Shown here one piece after another: positions 41,009 to 49,057 of a stretch of 64,000 bases of DNA. The first letter of the stretch is position 1; every line of letters begins with the position of its first letter. The stretch spans positions 49,822 through 113,821 of the forward strand of contig JBKHXF010000029.1 in assembly GCA_046566145.1 (NCBI GenBank), given 5' to 3'. The DNA comes from JBKHXF01 sp046566145 (GTDB lineage Bacteria; Actinomycetota; Nitriliruptoria; Nitriliruptorales; Nitriliruptoraceae). A model generated the notes under the pieces. It saw only the letters and a program-made list of their open reading frames with translations, searched no databases and was not told where the DNA came from. Made by a program: the position numbers and the translations under genes.

Positions 41009-41478
41009 ACGAGATCGCCGCCACCCGCGAGGCGCTCGACCGCGACCTCACGGCGCTGGAGGCGAGGCTCCCCACCGGCGCGAAGGCCGCCTACGGCGCC
41101 GCCGGCGCCGGCGGTGGGCTCGCGGCCCTCGGCATGCTCGCGAAGGTCGCGTCGAAGGCCTCGGAGCGGCGCAAGCACGAGAAGGCCGTCGAGCGCGACG
41201 CGCAGGTGCAGGCCCGGGCGATCGCCGCGGCCTTCGCCGCGCACGACCTGGGTCGGGGGCAGGGGCGGCGCGGGGCGACGCTGACCGCGTCACCCGCCTC
41301 GTCGATGGCGCCCTCCCCCGCCGCACCGGCCGACGACGACGGGGGCTCGTTCCTCCGCGTCCTCCTCGCCGTGCTGCTGGCCGTGGTCGGCGCGGTCGTC
41401 GCGACGAAGGTCCGCGACCAGCGCGCCGCGGAGCCGCTATGGGTCGACGAGGTCGGCGACGGCGACCTGGCGGGCTGA
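40981..41478 (+). CDS. DUF3618-like protein
   Basis: 165 residues from GTG 40981, inside the previous gene's end, with GGAGAACGTC as ribosome site. The N-terminus TRTLNEIAATREALDRDLTALEARLPTGAKAA matches the DUF3618 pattern (IERTR-type helix). A weakly hydrophobic stretch (YGAAGAGGGLAALGMLAKVASKA) comes next, and a clear membrane helix (SFLRVLLAVLLAVVGAVVATKV) lies near the C-terminus. It is co-translated with the DUF1469-type gene, as often seen in actinobacteria and proteobacteria. Function unknown. Confidence 0.7.
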   Translation: MGEATTRTLNEIAATREALDRDLTALEARLPTGAKAAYGAAGAGGGLAALGMLAKVASKASERRKHEKAVERDAQVQARAIAAAFAAHDLGRGQGRRGATLTASPASSMAPSPAAPADDDGGSFLRVLLAVLLAVVGAVVATKVRDQRAAEPLWVDEVGDGDLAG

Positions 41479-41485
41479 GCACGCC

Positions 41486-42631
41486 GTGACCGCGGGGGAC
41501 CGCACCAGCGTCGTCATCGTCGGGGCCGGCGTCTTCGGGGCCTCGACCGCGTCGGCGCTGGCCCGCCGCGGCGTCGACGTCACGCTCGTCGAGCGCATCG
41601 CGCCGGGCCACGTCCGCTCCTCGTCGGGGGCGCCGAGCCGGGTGCTGCGCTGCGGGCACGGCGACGACGTGTGGCACACCCGCTGGGCCCGCGACGCCCG
41701 CACCCGCTGGCTCGAGCTCGGCGAGGAGCACGGCGTCGAGCTGTTCGTCCGCACCGGCGTGGTCTGGCTCGCCCACCGCGAGGACGGCGTCGAGGCCGCG
41801 AGCGAGCGCACCCTCGCGGCCGAGGGGGTCGCCGCCGAGCGGCTCAGCCCCGAGGAGACCGCGCGGCTGTTCCCGTCGCTGGTGACCGACGACCTCGCGT
41901 TCGGGCTGCTCGAGCCCGACGCCGGCGCGCTGCGCGCCGCCCCCGGCGTCCGCACGCTCGTCGCCGACGCGGAGCGCCACGGGGCCCGGCTCGTCACCGG
42001 CACCGCGACGCCCACCTCCGATGGCGGCGTCGCCGTCTCCGGGGTGCGCCTCGACGTCGACCGGGTCGTGTGGGCGTCGGGGCCGTGGCTGCCGCTGCTC
42101 GTCGGCGACCGGATCGGGCTGACGGTCACCCGGCAGGAGTCGGTCCACCTCGGCACCGGTCCGGAGTGGGCCGCCGGACGCGTGCCGACCTGGGTCGACT
42201 ACGACCACGCCGTCTACGGCATCGGCGACCTCGACGGGCAGGGCTGGAAGATCGCGCCCGACACCGAGGGGCCACCGATGGACCCCGACACCGCCGACCG
42301 TCGACCGACCGACGCGGCCGTGGCGCGCGCCCGCGAGCACGTCGCCGCGCGCTTCCCGTCGCTCGTCGACGCGCCGGTCGTCCAGACCAGCGTGTGCCAG
42401 TACACGCTGACGGCCGACACCCGGTTCGTCCTCGCCCCGCTCGACGAGGGCGGCCCGGACGGCCCCCGGACGTGGGTCGCCGGCGGCGGGTCCGGGCACG
42501 GCTTCAAGCACGGCCCGGTCCTCGGTGAGCACGTCGCCGACCTGGTCCTCGGCGTCCGCGACCCGGAGGCGATGTTCGGGCTCGGCCGGCGCGACCCCGC
42601 CGTCAAGCTCCGGACCGCCGGCGCGGACTGA
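41486..42631 (+). CDS. FAD-dependent oxidoreductase (DAO/monomeric sarcosine oxidase type)
   Basis: 381 residues from GTG 41486. N-terminal dinucleotide fold VVIVGAGVFGASTASALARRG ending in the acidic residue of VTLVER. SSSGAPSRVLRCGHGDDVWHTRWARDA is the flavin-loop region seen in sarcosine/N-methyltryptophan oxidases. QESVHLGTGPEW and the C-terminal GGPDGPRTWVAGGGSGHGFKHGPVLGEHVADLVLG complete it. It oxidises an amine or hydroxy-acid substrate with O2; which one is not evident. Convergent with hemW. Confidence 0.88.
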   Translation: MTAGDRTSVVIVGAGVFGASTASALARRGVDVTLVERIAPGHVRSSSGAPSRVLRCGHGDDVWHTRWARDARTRWLELGEEHGVELFVRTGVVWLAHREDGVEAASERTLAAEGVAAERLSPEETARLFPSLVTDDLAFGLLEPDAGALRAAPGVRTLVADAERHGARLVTGTATPTSDGGVAVSGVRLDVDRVVWASGPWLPLLVGDRIGLTVTRQESVHLGTGPEWAAGRVPTWVDYDHAVYGIGDLDGQGWKIAPDTEGPPMDPDTADRRPTDAAVARAREHVAARFPSLVDAPVVQTSVCQYTLTADTRFVLAPLDEGGPDGPRTWVAGGGSGHGFKHGPVLGEHVADLVLGVRDPEAMFGLGRRDPAVKLRTAGAD

Positions 42632-42651
42632 CCGCCGGCGCGAGCCGGACG

Positions 42652-43893
42652 CTACGGCGCGAGGCGCGCGACGGCCTCGTCGAGCAGGAACCACCCGTCG
42701 GCGGTGGCCTGCAGGCGGCCGCACGCCGTGGTGACGAGCCCGGCGTCGAGGGCGTCCTCGAGCGCGAGCGGGTCGAGCGGCGGGACGTCGGCGGGGTGCA
42801 GGCCCTCCCGGACACGCAGGCCCAGCAGCAGCCGCTCCGTGGCGCGCTCGTCGACGGTGAGGACCTCGCTGCCCCCCACGCCCGGCTCGCCGGCCTCGAC
42901 GGCCGCGAGCCAGCGCGGGATGGAGCGGTGGCCCCACCAGCGCCGGCCGGCGAGGTGGCCGTGGGCACCGACGCCGACGCCGAGGTAGTCGCCGTGGCGC
43001 CAGTACAGGAGGTTGTGGCGGCTGCGGCGCTCGACCCCGCGAGCCCAGTTCGACACCTCGTAGTGGTGGAACCCGGCGTGGGCGAGCACCTCGTCGGCGA
43101 GGTCGAAGCGGTCGCGCTGGACGTCCTCGTCGGGCGCCGGCATCGCGCCGGTCGCGACCGCGCGCCCGAACGGGGTGTTGTCGTGGATCGTGAGGGCGTA
43201 GGCGGAGAGGTGGTCGGCGCCGGCGGCCACGGCGGACGCCAGCGAGGTGCGCCAGTCCGCCTCGGTCTCGCCCGGCGTGCCGTAGATCAGGTCGAGGGAG
43301 AGGTCCGGCACGCCGCCGGCGCGGCCGACCTCGGCCGCCTCGACGATGCGCTCCGGCCCGTGCCCGCGCTCGAGGGTCGTGAGCACGTGCGGCGCGAAGG
43401 ACTGCGCGCCCATCGACAGGCGGGTCACGCCGGCGCCGGCGAGGGCGTCGACGAGCTCGGGGGTGACGTCCTCGGGGTTGACCTCGACGGTGACCTCGGC
43501 GTCGCCGGCGAGGTCGAGCTCCTCCCCCACGGTCGCGATGGCGCGGGCGAGCGCCGCCGCGCCGAGCTTCGAGGGGGTGCCGCCACCGACGGAGACCGAC
43601 GTGACCGTCGGCCAGGCGTCACCGACGTCGGCGTCGTCCGGCGCCAGCGCGCGCGGCCCGGCGGCGACGGTGCGGCGCAGGTCGGCGACGAGCCCGTCGG
43701 CCACCCGACCGACCAGGTCGGCGAAGGTGCCGCCGCCCGGCGCCGGTGCGTCGAGCTCCCACGTCGCGAAGTCGCAGTACCCGCACCGGTGGGCGCAGAA
43801 CGGCACGTGCAGGTAGACGCCGAACCCGGCGGCGGCGCCGGACTCGAGCGGGTCGGTCAGCCAGCGCGTCGGCCGGTCGGTCGCGTCGTCCAT
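42652..43893 (-). CDS. hemW: radical SAM heme chaperone HemW (full-length copy)
   Basis: 413 residues from ATG 43893 (MDDATDRPTRW); a GTG two codons earlier is possible, but the partial duplicate at 48444 supports the ATG. Radical-SAM cluster motif in HVPFCAHRCGYCDFATW (CxxxCxxC), then VGGGTPSKLG, VTVEVNPEDVTPELVD, LSMGAQSFAPHVLTTLERGH, LDLIYGTPGETEADW, and the HemW C-terminal domain (FHHYEVSNWARG, HNLLYWRHGDYLGVGVGAHGHL). HemW moves heme into enzymes and is often mislabelled coproporphyrinogen dehydrogenase. Its 5' part and the 3' part of the next gene are duplicated 4.5 kb away. Confidence 0.93.
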   Translation of the reverse strand: MDDATDRPTRWLTDPLESGAAAGFGVYLHVPFCAHRCGYCDFATWELDAPAPGGGTFADLVGRVADGLVADLRRTVAAGPRALAPDDADVGDAWPTVTSVSVGGGTPSKLGAAALARAIATVGEELDLAGDAEVTVEVNPEDVTPELVDALAGAGVTRLSMGAQSFAPHVLTTLERGHGPERIVEAAEVGRAGGVPDLSLDLIYGTPGETEADWRTSLASAVAAGADHLSAYALTIHDNTPFGRAVATGAMPAPDEDVQRDRFDLADEVLAHAGFHHYEVSNWARGVERRSRHNLLYWRHGDYLGVGVGAHGHLAGRRWWGHRSIPRWLAAVEAGEPGVGGSEVLTVDERATERLLLGLRVREGLHPADVPPLDPLALEDALDAGLVTTACGRLQATADGWFLLDEAVARLAP

Positions 43894-44207
43894 CGCCACC
43901 GGACGGTACCGACGGGCCGGCTGGACGCGTGCGGGGGTCGCCGTGTCCGGTGGGCTTCAGGGGCGGTCCGGGTCCGGCAACCACCCGATCCGGTCCCCGC
44001 CGAGCCTGACGACGTGGCCCTGGACCTGGCGCGCTGCCTGGTCGTAGAGCTCGTCCGCCTCGGTCCCGAGGCGGACCAGTTCGGCGCGGAGCTCGGACGG
44101 CGCGTCGCCCCGTCCGGCCGCCGACAGGCGCTGCGCGATCGTGGCGTACCGGTCGAGGGAGGAGAGGAACAGGGCGTGCGCCTCCCGGAGCGACGCGGGT
44201 GGGTCGA
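43384..44207. repeat. left copy of ~820-bp direct repeat (5' hemW + 3' of upstream gene)
   Basis: Aligns with 47932-48753 (offset about 4546). Similarity starts at CACGTGCGGCGCG and ends at GGGTGGGTCGA on both sides. A sampled 60-bp stretch (43741-43800 against 48289-48348) differs at one base; the preceding 60 differ at about eight, so the copies have diverged. Confidence 0.9.
43957..44207 (-). pseudogene. 3' fragment of the hypothetical gene found complete at 48491-49057
   Basis: Read leftward from 44207 the frame gives DPPASLREAHALFLSSLDRY and continues to GGDRIGWLPDPD before the stop near 43957, matching the last 85 residues or so of the complete 188-residue paralogue. The 5' part is missing: homology stops at 44207 and IS256-type transposase sequence begins at once. 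It has no start of its own and is a broken remnant. Confidence 0.8.
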
Positions 44208-44208
44208 T

Positions 44209-45038
44209 CCCGCGGTCTGTCCGGTGTGCAGCTGGTGATCTCCGACGCGCACAAGGGCCTGCGGGCTGCGATCCGTCGGGTGTTCCAAGGCGCTGCGTGG
44301 CAACGCTGCAGGGTCCATGCGGCCTGCAACCTGCTCTCGCACTGCAAGGCCGCCCACCGCGGCATGGTCGCCGCGCTCATCCGCACGATCTTCGCCCAGC
44401 CCGACGGCACCGCCGCCCGCACCCAGCTCCGCGCGGTCGTCACCCAGCTCGAAGGTGTGGAGCCGAAGGTCGCCGCCCTGCTCGAGGGGATGGAGGACGA
44501 CCTGCTCGCCTCCGCCACGTTCCCGTCGGTCCACTGGCCCAAGATCTGGTCGAACAACCCGATCGAACGCCTGAACCGTGAGCTCAAGCGCAGGACCGAC
44601 GTCGTGCAGATCTTCCCCGACCCCGAGTCCGTGATCCGGCTCGTCGGCGCGCTGCTGTGCGAGGTCAACGACGAACTCGTTGTTTTGGCACCCCGCCGCT
44701 ACATGGCCCAGGCCACCCTGACCGATCTCACCCCCGACGAGGAGGACCGTCTACCGTCACTGCCGGCCGTCACGGCCCGACAACCGCGACGCACGGTCCT
44801 ACACCACGCGATGGGACTCCATCCGGCTGAGCCGCGCGAAACGACCACCCGAACATACGTTCATGCGGACAAGCTGTGGATCGGCTCATTCAGCAGGACA
44901 ACGTGCCCGGTCAACCGCGCCACTGACCCGTGGCGCGCGTCTCATGCGTCGTGGCCCGGTCGCGACGCGAGAAGCGCTCGTAGGCGCGACGCAGAGCGAC
45001 AACTCGTCGCTGAACAGGCACAACTGCAAGGACGGTGA
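44209..45038 (+). pseudogene. C-terminal half of an IS256-type (Mutator) transposase
   Basis: The frame enters at 44211 as RGLSGVQLVISDAHKGLRAA, the middle of an IS256 transposase; it holds the second catalytic Asp (ISDAH) and the Glu (NNPIERLNRELKRRTDVV), but the first half with the first Asp is absent. Homology is visible to about 44777 (LTDLTPDEEDRLP); the frame then stays open to 45038 but there overlaps an antisense gene, so the tail is likely not real. The missing N-terminal half appears to be the fragment at 56761-57429, which stops at the codon where this one starts. No active element. Confidence 0.85.
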
Positions 45039-45297
45039 ACGCCACACCCACGATGCCAGCCGTGCTGAAATCAGGCGAATCTCCAGCGATCAGCACCACG
45101 ATGGGATTGGCCAGAAAGCCGCCCACGCCGTACAACAGCGTCCACGCGATGGTGGTCGCGCGCGGATGCCGATGCGCAGCCCGCCCCACAGGACCAGGCG
45201 AACCCTTCCGGTCCCAGCGGCGCGGCCAGGGCTGGTCAGGCACCCAGAGGCGCCGGAACAAGAGCCGTTGGTCGAGTCGATTGAGCCTCTCGAGCAC
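44911..45297 (-). CDS. small membrane protein in island, unknown
   Basis: 128 residues from GTG 45297 with GAGAGGG upstream. A basic, Trp/Arg-rich front (LLFRRLWVPDQPWPRRWDRKG) is followed by two hydrophobic helices (about 48-71 TTIAWTLLYGVGGFLANPIVVLI; 78-97 TAGIVGVAFTVLAVVPVQ) and a basic tail. No family is recognised. It lies 72 bases after the stop of the secreted Cys-rich protein gene, same strand, so the two may be a unit. Codon use is less extreme than in the core, as for the neighbour. Confidence 0.6.
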   Translation of the reverse strand: MLERLNRLDQRLLFRRLWVPDQPWPRRWDRKGSPGPVGRAAHRHPRATTIAWTLLYGVGGFLANPIVVLIAGDSPDFSTAGIVGVAFTVLAVVPVQRRVVALRRAYERFSRRDRATTHETRATGQWRG

Positions 45298-45369
45298 GTG
45301 CCACCCTCTCCGGCTAGCGAGGGAGTGTGGCGTGCTTCAGAGTTGAAGCGGCCCCACACCCACAAGGAA

Positions 45370-46539
45370 TCAGTAGGTGCAGGCGGCTTCACCCGTGCCG
45401 GGCTTGAACCCGGAATGGCCCCAATAGGATGTCCGGCCCGCTGCATCGCGCGACGTGAAGAACATCTCGTAGGCCGTCGTGCAGCCGACGAACCCAGCCG
45501 GCGAACCCACGAACGCCCACGTCGCCTGGTACGTGGCAGCGTTGTCGAACACGTTGCCGGCGTTCGTCCTCGTCAGGTAACGGCTGTGCTCGGTCCAGGA
45601 CATGTTGCGGAAGGTGCCGTCCGTTGCCCACCAGATCGACACCGAGGTCGCGCGCTCGTGCAGACCCTTGATGCGGTCGCGAAGCACGACTTCGATCGTG
45701 CACCGGTCGATCTGGCACCGTGGTGCGACATAGACACTTCCATTCTCCGTGCCCTCGCACCCGATCAGCACGTGGCCCTTCTGGCTGTCGCAGGTCTGAC
45801 CGGCGGCCTCTCCAAACGCGATGACTACAAGTCCACAGGCCAGACCACCCACCCACCCCACGACAGGGAGAAGAGCGAGAATCGAGCAGTAAACGGCGCC
45901 GGCGACGGCGGTGCCGCCGCGAACCTCCGCGCAGATGTCGTCACACGCCGTCGCTGCCGACGATGTGGCGTACGTGTGCTGCGTCTGGGCCCCGTCAGAG
46001 TCGGTCATCGTGACCAGGCCGCTGGCCGCCTCGAACGATCCCATGGACGTGAACTCGATCGCATCAGCCACTGGGTCCCACGTCCACAGTTGCCCCGTGG
46101 TCCGAGTTGCATCAACTGCGACGTCGAGCACGACCGCCGTGGATGGCAGAGCGACCACGGTTCGCTGCGCGTGGACCTCTGCCTCTGGCAGTGGTGGAAG
46201 GGACCCCTCTACTGCGAGACGTTCCTCGACGGTCAGTGCGCGTGGGAGCTCACCGGATTCGAAGGCGCTGACGAGCGCGTCGATGCCGCCGTGAAAGGCC
46301 TCGTAACCCGGCCCCTCCAGGGACTGGTCAGCCAGAGCGTTGGCGAAGTCGTACATCCGGCCGATGGACGTCACTAGACCTTGCGACTGCACGACGTACA
46401 TGTCTCCCTGGCCGGACGAGAACGGCGGGGTCGAGGCGCTTGCTCCCCTCATGGTGGAGAAGATGGAGGAGAGAACGAGGACGAGAACGACGACGGCTTG
46501 TACTGGCACCGGCAGTTCTCGAGAGATGAGGCAATCCAT
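45370..46539 (-). CDS. secreted protein with Cys-flanked hydrophobic core, unknown
   Basis: 389 residues from ATG 46539 (GAGGGGC upstream). Signal peptide LPVPVQAVVVLVLVLSSIF ending ASA. Residues 40-190 are a soluble, Asp/Thr-rich region. Residues 199-250 are striking: Cys 199, 203, 218, 235 and 250 bracket a Gly-rich hydrophobic run (SILALLPVVGWVGGLACGLV), a layout reminiscent of Cys-stapled hydrophobic bacteriocins such as halocin C8, though that resemblance is only by eye. The C-terminal part (Cys 261, 275, 280, then IWWATDGTFRNMSW, YWGHSGFKPGTGEAACTY) is beta-rich. A small membrane protein gene follows. Function unknown. Confidence 0.65.
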   Translation of the reverse strand: MDCLISRELPVPVQAVVVLVLVLSSIFSTMRGASASTPPFSSGQGDMYVVQSQGLVTSIGRMYDFANALADQSLEGPGYEAFHGGIDALVSAFESGELPRALTVEERLAVEGSLPPLPEAEVHAQRTVVALPSTAVVLDVAVDATRTTGQLWTWDPVADAIEFTSMGSFEAASGLVTMTDSDGAQTQHTYATSSAATACDDICAEVRGGTAVAGAVYCSILALLPVVGWVGGLACGLVVIAFGEAAGQTCDSQKGHVLIGCEGTENGSVYVAPRCQIDRCTIEVVLRDRIKGLHERATSVSIWWATDGTFRNMSWTEHSRYLTRTNAGNVFDNAATYQATWAFVGSPAGFVGCTTAYEMFFTSRDAAGRTSYWGHSGFKPGTGEAACTY

Positions 46540-46657
46540 GAGCCCCTCAGTCTGTGGACCGGTACTGGATGACCGGGTACCTCTTCAATGACGGGCCGGG
46601 CCGGCGGTGACGTAGAGGTGGTCGTCGCGAGCGCCGATCGTTTCTATGACTTCGTTG

Positions 46658-47179
46658 CTATCGCACTCCTCGCCGGTCGTCAATGGAGTCCCTGGAGAGC
46701 GCCGCCGGGAAGTACTCCCGAAGCGCCCGACGGAGGCGTTGGATCTGGCGGGTGTGTTCCCAGACCATCGTCCGTGCGAGGACCCGGACCGCCTCGACGA
46801 GTTCGGTGTCACCGTCGAGGCGTCGATGGAGATGCCCATCGGTCCGGACCGCATCGGCGACCACGCGGGCGTCGGAGCTGTCGAACTTGCCTCGGGACGA
46901 GGCGAACCAATCTCGGTATCGCGCTGTCGCCAGTGGTTCGATCTTGACCACGTTGTAGCCCACCGCGAGCAGCGCAGTGATGAGCAGCCCACGGTCGAGC
47001 TCGATGCCGATTGTGACCGTGGCCGGATTGTCTGCATGCGCCGCGATCAGCTCGCGCAGCTGTGCGACGCCAGCGACGCCGTCCGGCACGCGTCGGCTCC
47101 CCAGCCGCTTGCTGGCGCCATCGAGCACACAGATGTCGTGGTGTTCCTCGGCCCAGTCGATGCCGACGTAGATCGTCAT
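46658..47179 (-). pseudogene. truncated IS110-family transposase (N-terminal RuvC-like domain only)
   Basis: 173 residues from ATG 47179 (GGGGGAGAG upstream). The DEDD-type N-domain is recognisable: IYVGIDWAEEHHDICVLDG, TIGIELDRGLLITALL, ARYRDWFASSRGKFDSSDARVVADAV, WEHTRQIQRLRRALREYFPAAL. The family norm is about 400 residues with a C-terminal Transposase_20 domain; here the frame leaves homology near 46697 (after FPAAL) and stops. So it is a 3'-truncated, inactive copy. Confidence 0.85.
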
Positions 47180-47356
47180 CTCTCCCCCGTTCGTCGTGTT
47201 CACGTTCCGAGCTGCGGTGGACCGTGCGCGAACTAATGAAGACTGCTCGCCTCGCGGGGCGCGATACCTCAGCAGGCATGCGGTTCCCCGGCCGGCCGGG
47301 GTACGGTCTCACCCCAGGGCTCGAGGCTCGGTCCCACGAGTGCTCACCGGCCGGCC

Positions 47357-47409
47357 TGTCAACGTCGGCTGAATACTGGACACCTCGCACCGGTCGAATT
47401 CTGAACGCC
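47357..47409 (+). mobile_element. possible IS21-type terminal remnant
   Basis: TGTCAACGTCGGCTGAATAC begins a stretch with two similar 18-base blocks, GGCTGAATACTGGACACC at 47367 and GGTCGAATTCTGAACGCC at 47392. Multiple terminal repeats of this style mark IS21-family ends; no transposase is attached. Recognised by eye only. Confidence 0.35.
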
Positions 47410-47617
47410 TCCGGGACGCGGAACAACAGTGCCAGCACGGTGAGAGATGAGCGGGGACGCGTCGTGGGCACACGGCCTCTCCAAGGTCGGGTGCCATCGA
47501 TCATGCCGACACCGGGGGGACCCGGGTGACCCTCGCTCGGGTTCGGGAGGGTGCACCCCTCCCGAAGATCCAGCATCGGTCGCTGCACGCACCCGACGCA
47601 TGCTCCCGCGCGCACGT

Positions 47618-47647
47618 GTGCGCCCCGGGCCCGGGCCCGGGGCGCAC
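47618..47647 (-). terminator. hairpin after small exported peptide gene
   Basis: A perfect 30-bp palindrome (15-bp arms, GTGCGCC outward) starts 19 bases after the stop of the leftward 57-residue gene. It is a plausible terminator without a T-run. Confidence 0.5.
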
Positions 47648-47665
47648 CTCGACCTCAGGACCGGG

Positions 47666-47839
47666 TCACTCGACGCAGTTCGCGTTCAGCTTCTCCGGCA
47701 CCGCACGGCAGACGACCGCCTCGGTGCAGACGCCCTCGACCACCTCGGTGCAGGAGGCGCTGGCCGGACCAGCCACCAGGCCGAGGGTCGCGACGACGGT
47801 CGCGACGAGGGTGAGTCGGGCAGTGGTGCGCGTGGTCAT
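47666..47839 (-). CDS. tiny exported peptide with four cysteines
   Basis: 57 residues from ATG 47839, with GGAGA upstream. Signal peptide: TARLTLVATVVATLGLVAG with cleavage after PASA or nearby. The mature part is about 28 residues, SCTEVVEGVCTEAVVCRAVP onward, with Cys at 30, 38, 44 and 55, suitable for two disulphides. No family is recognised; it could be a small secreted peptide or cell-wall protein. The upstream truncated hemW frame ends in the same bases (ATGA overlap), probably by chance, and a palindrome follows. Confidence 0.6.
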   Translation of the reverse strand: MTTRTTARLTLVATVVATLGLVAGPASASCTEVVEGVCTEAVVCRAVPEKLNANCVE

Positions 47840-48444
47840 GGCCGGTCTCCGCGTTCGTGGTGCCCCTGGTGGGCACGAAGCAGGACCCTCGACGCGGTGA
47901 CGCCCGTCTCCTCCCGGTGCGACCGGAACGTCACGTGCGGCGCGAAGGACTGCGCGCCCATCGACAGGCGGGTCACGCCGGCGCCGGCGAGCGCGTCCAC
48001 GAGCTCGGGGGTCACGTCCTCCGGGTTGACCTCGACGGTGACCTCGACGTCGCCGGCGAGGTCGAGCTCCTCCCCCACGCTCGCGATGGCGCGGGCGAGC
48101 GCCGCCGCGCCGAGCTTCGACGGGGTGCCGCCGCCGACGAAGATGGAGGTCACCGTCGGCCAGGCGTCGCCGACTTGGGCGTCGTCCGGCGCGAGCGAGC
48201 GCGGCCCGGCGGCGACCGTGCGGCGCAGGTCGGCGACGAGCCCGTCGGCGACCCGCCCCACGAGGTCGCCGTACGTGCCGCCGCCGGGCGCCGGCGCGTC
48301 GAGCTCCCACGTCGCGAAGTCGCAGTACCCGCACCGGTGGGCGCAGAACGGCACGTGCAGGTAGACCCCGAACCCGGCGGCCGCGCCGGACTCGAGCGGG
48401 TCGGTCAGCCAGCGCGTCGGCCGGTCGGTCGCGTCGTCCATCAT
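47836..48444 (-). pseudogene. 5' fragment of hemW (second copy)
   Basis: From ATG 48444 the product matches HemW for about 170 residues, differing from the full-length copy at about eight positions, including intact CAHRCGYC. At 47932, in SMGAQSFAPHV, homology ends and an unrelated 32-residue tail (TFRSHREETG...) leads to a stop at 47836. The catalytic back half and the HemW C-domain are missing, so it is presumed non-functional. It is the reciprocal of the truncated gene at 43957. Confidence 0.85.
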
Positions 48445-48753
48445 CCGCGGACGGTACCGAGGGGCCGTCCACGGGGGTGCGGGGGCACCGTCACGGACCG
48501 TCCCCGCGCCCGTCCGGGTCCGGCAGCCACCCGATCCGGTCCCCGCCGAGCCCGACGACGTGGCCCTGGACCTGGCGCGCCGCCCGGTCGTAGAACTCGT
48601 CGGCCTCGGTCCCGAGGCGCACCAGTTCGTCGCGCAGCCCCGGGGCCGCGCCGTCCCGTTCGTCGGCGGCGAGGCGCTCGGCGATCGTCGTGTACCGCTC
48701 GAGCGCCGAGAGGAACAGCGCGTGCGCCTCCCGGAGCGCCTCGGGTGGGTCGA
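47932..48753. repeat. right copy of the ~820-bp direct repeat
   Basis: Counterpart of 43384-44207. The left edge joins island DNA at 47931/47932 within hemW; the right edge continues into the complete upstream gene, showing that the right copy keeps the native junction with the liv operon. Confidence 0.9.
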
Positions 48754-49057
48754 CCTCCCGCCAGCGGTCGTGGAGGGCGCGCATCGCCTGGGCCGTGTCC
48801 TGCGGGCGGGTCACGGACACGTCCTCCTCGACGTCGGCGGTGCCCAGACGGGCGACGGCGGGCTTGAGCGACCGCTCGACGAGCCTGCCCCCCTCGCGGG
48901 CGAGCGGCTCCACGGCGGCGACGTACGCCTGCGAGGCCGCCAACGACGAGGCGTCCGGTGGGCCCCCCGGGCCCCACCGGATGCCGACGGCCACCGCCGC
49001 CCCGATGGCCAGGCCGAGCAGCCCGAGGAGGAGCCCCCGGCACCGCGCGTCGGTCAC
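48491..49057 (-). CDS. membrane-anchored helical protein linked to liv operon, unknown
   Basis: 188 residues from GTG 49057, overlapping the livF stop (GTGA). One N-terminal membrane helix (RGLLLGLLGLAIGAAVAVGI), then a helical external or cytoplasmic domain with many acidic and Ala residues (ALHDRWREVDPPEALREAHALFLSALERYTTIA), ending GGDRIGWLPDPDGRG. No family is recognised. The liv operon, this gene and hemW are all leftward and tightly spaced, so the native order is probably liv, this gene, hemW. A 3' fragment is duplicated at 43957. Confidence 0.65.
   Translation of the reverse strand: MTDARCRGLLLGLLGLAIGAAVAVGIRWGPGGPPDASSLAASQAYVAAVEPLAREGGRLVERSLKPAVARLGTADVEEDVSVTRPQDTAQAMRALHDRWREVDPPEALREAHALFLSALERYTTIAERLAADERDGAAPGLRDELVRLGTEADEFYDRAARQVQGHVVGLGGDRIGWLPDPDGRGDGP

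Larger units (their letters stand above)
47180..47665. other. 486-bp non-coding stretch
   Basis: No convincing gene. It holds an IS21-like terminal sequence (47357-47409) and a 30-bp perfect palindrome (47618-47647). The rest is unassigned; short frames on both strands show no homology or ribosome sites. Confidence 0.6.

Noticed and set aside
40607..41478. Prophage marked by a holin-like gene
   Set aside because: No other phage gene is near, and this DUF1469/DUF3618 pair is common on chromosomes.
46585..47037. Frames on both strands over the IS110 fragment
   Set aside because: They only mirror the truncated transposase and lack ribosome sites and domain signals.
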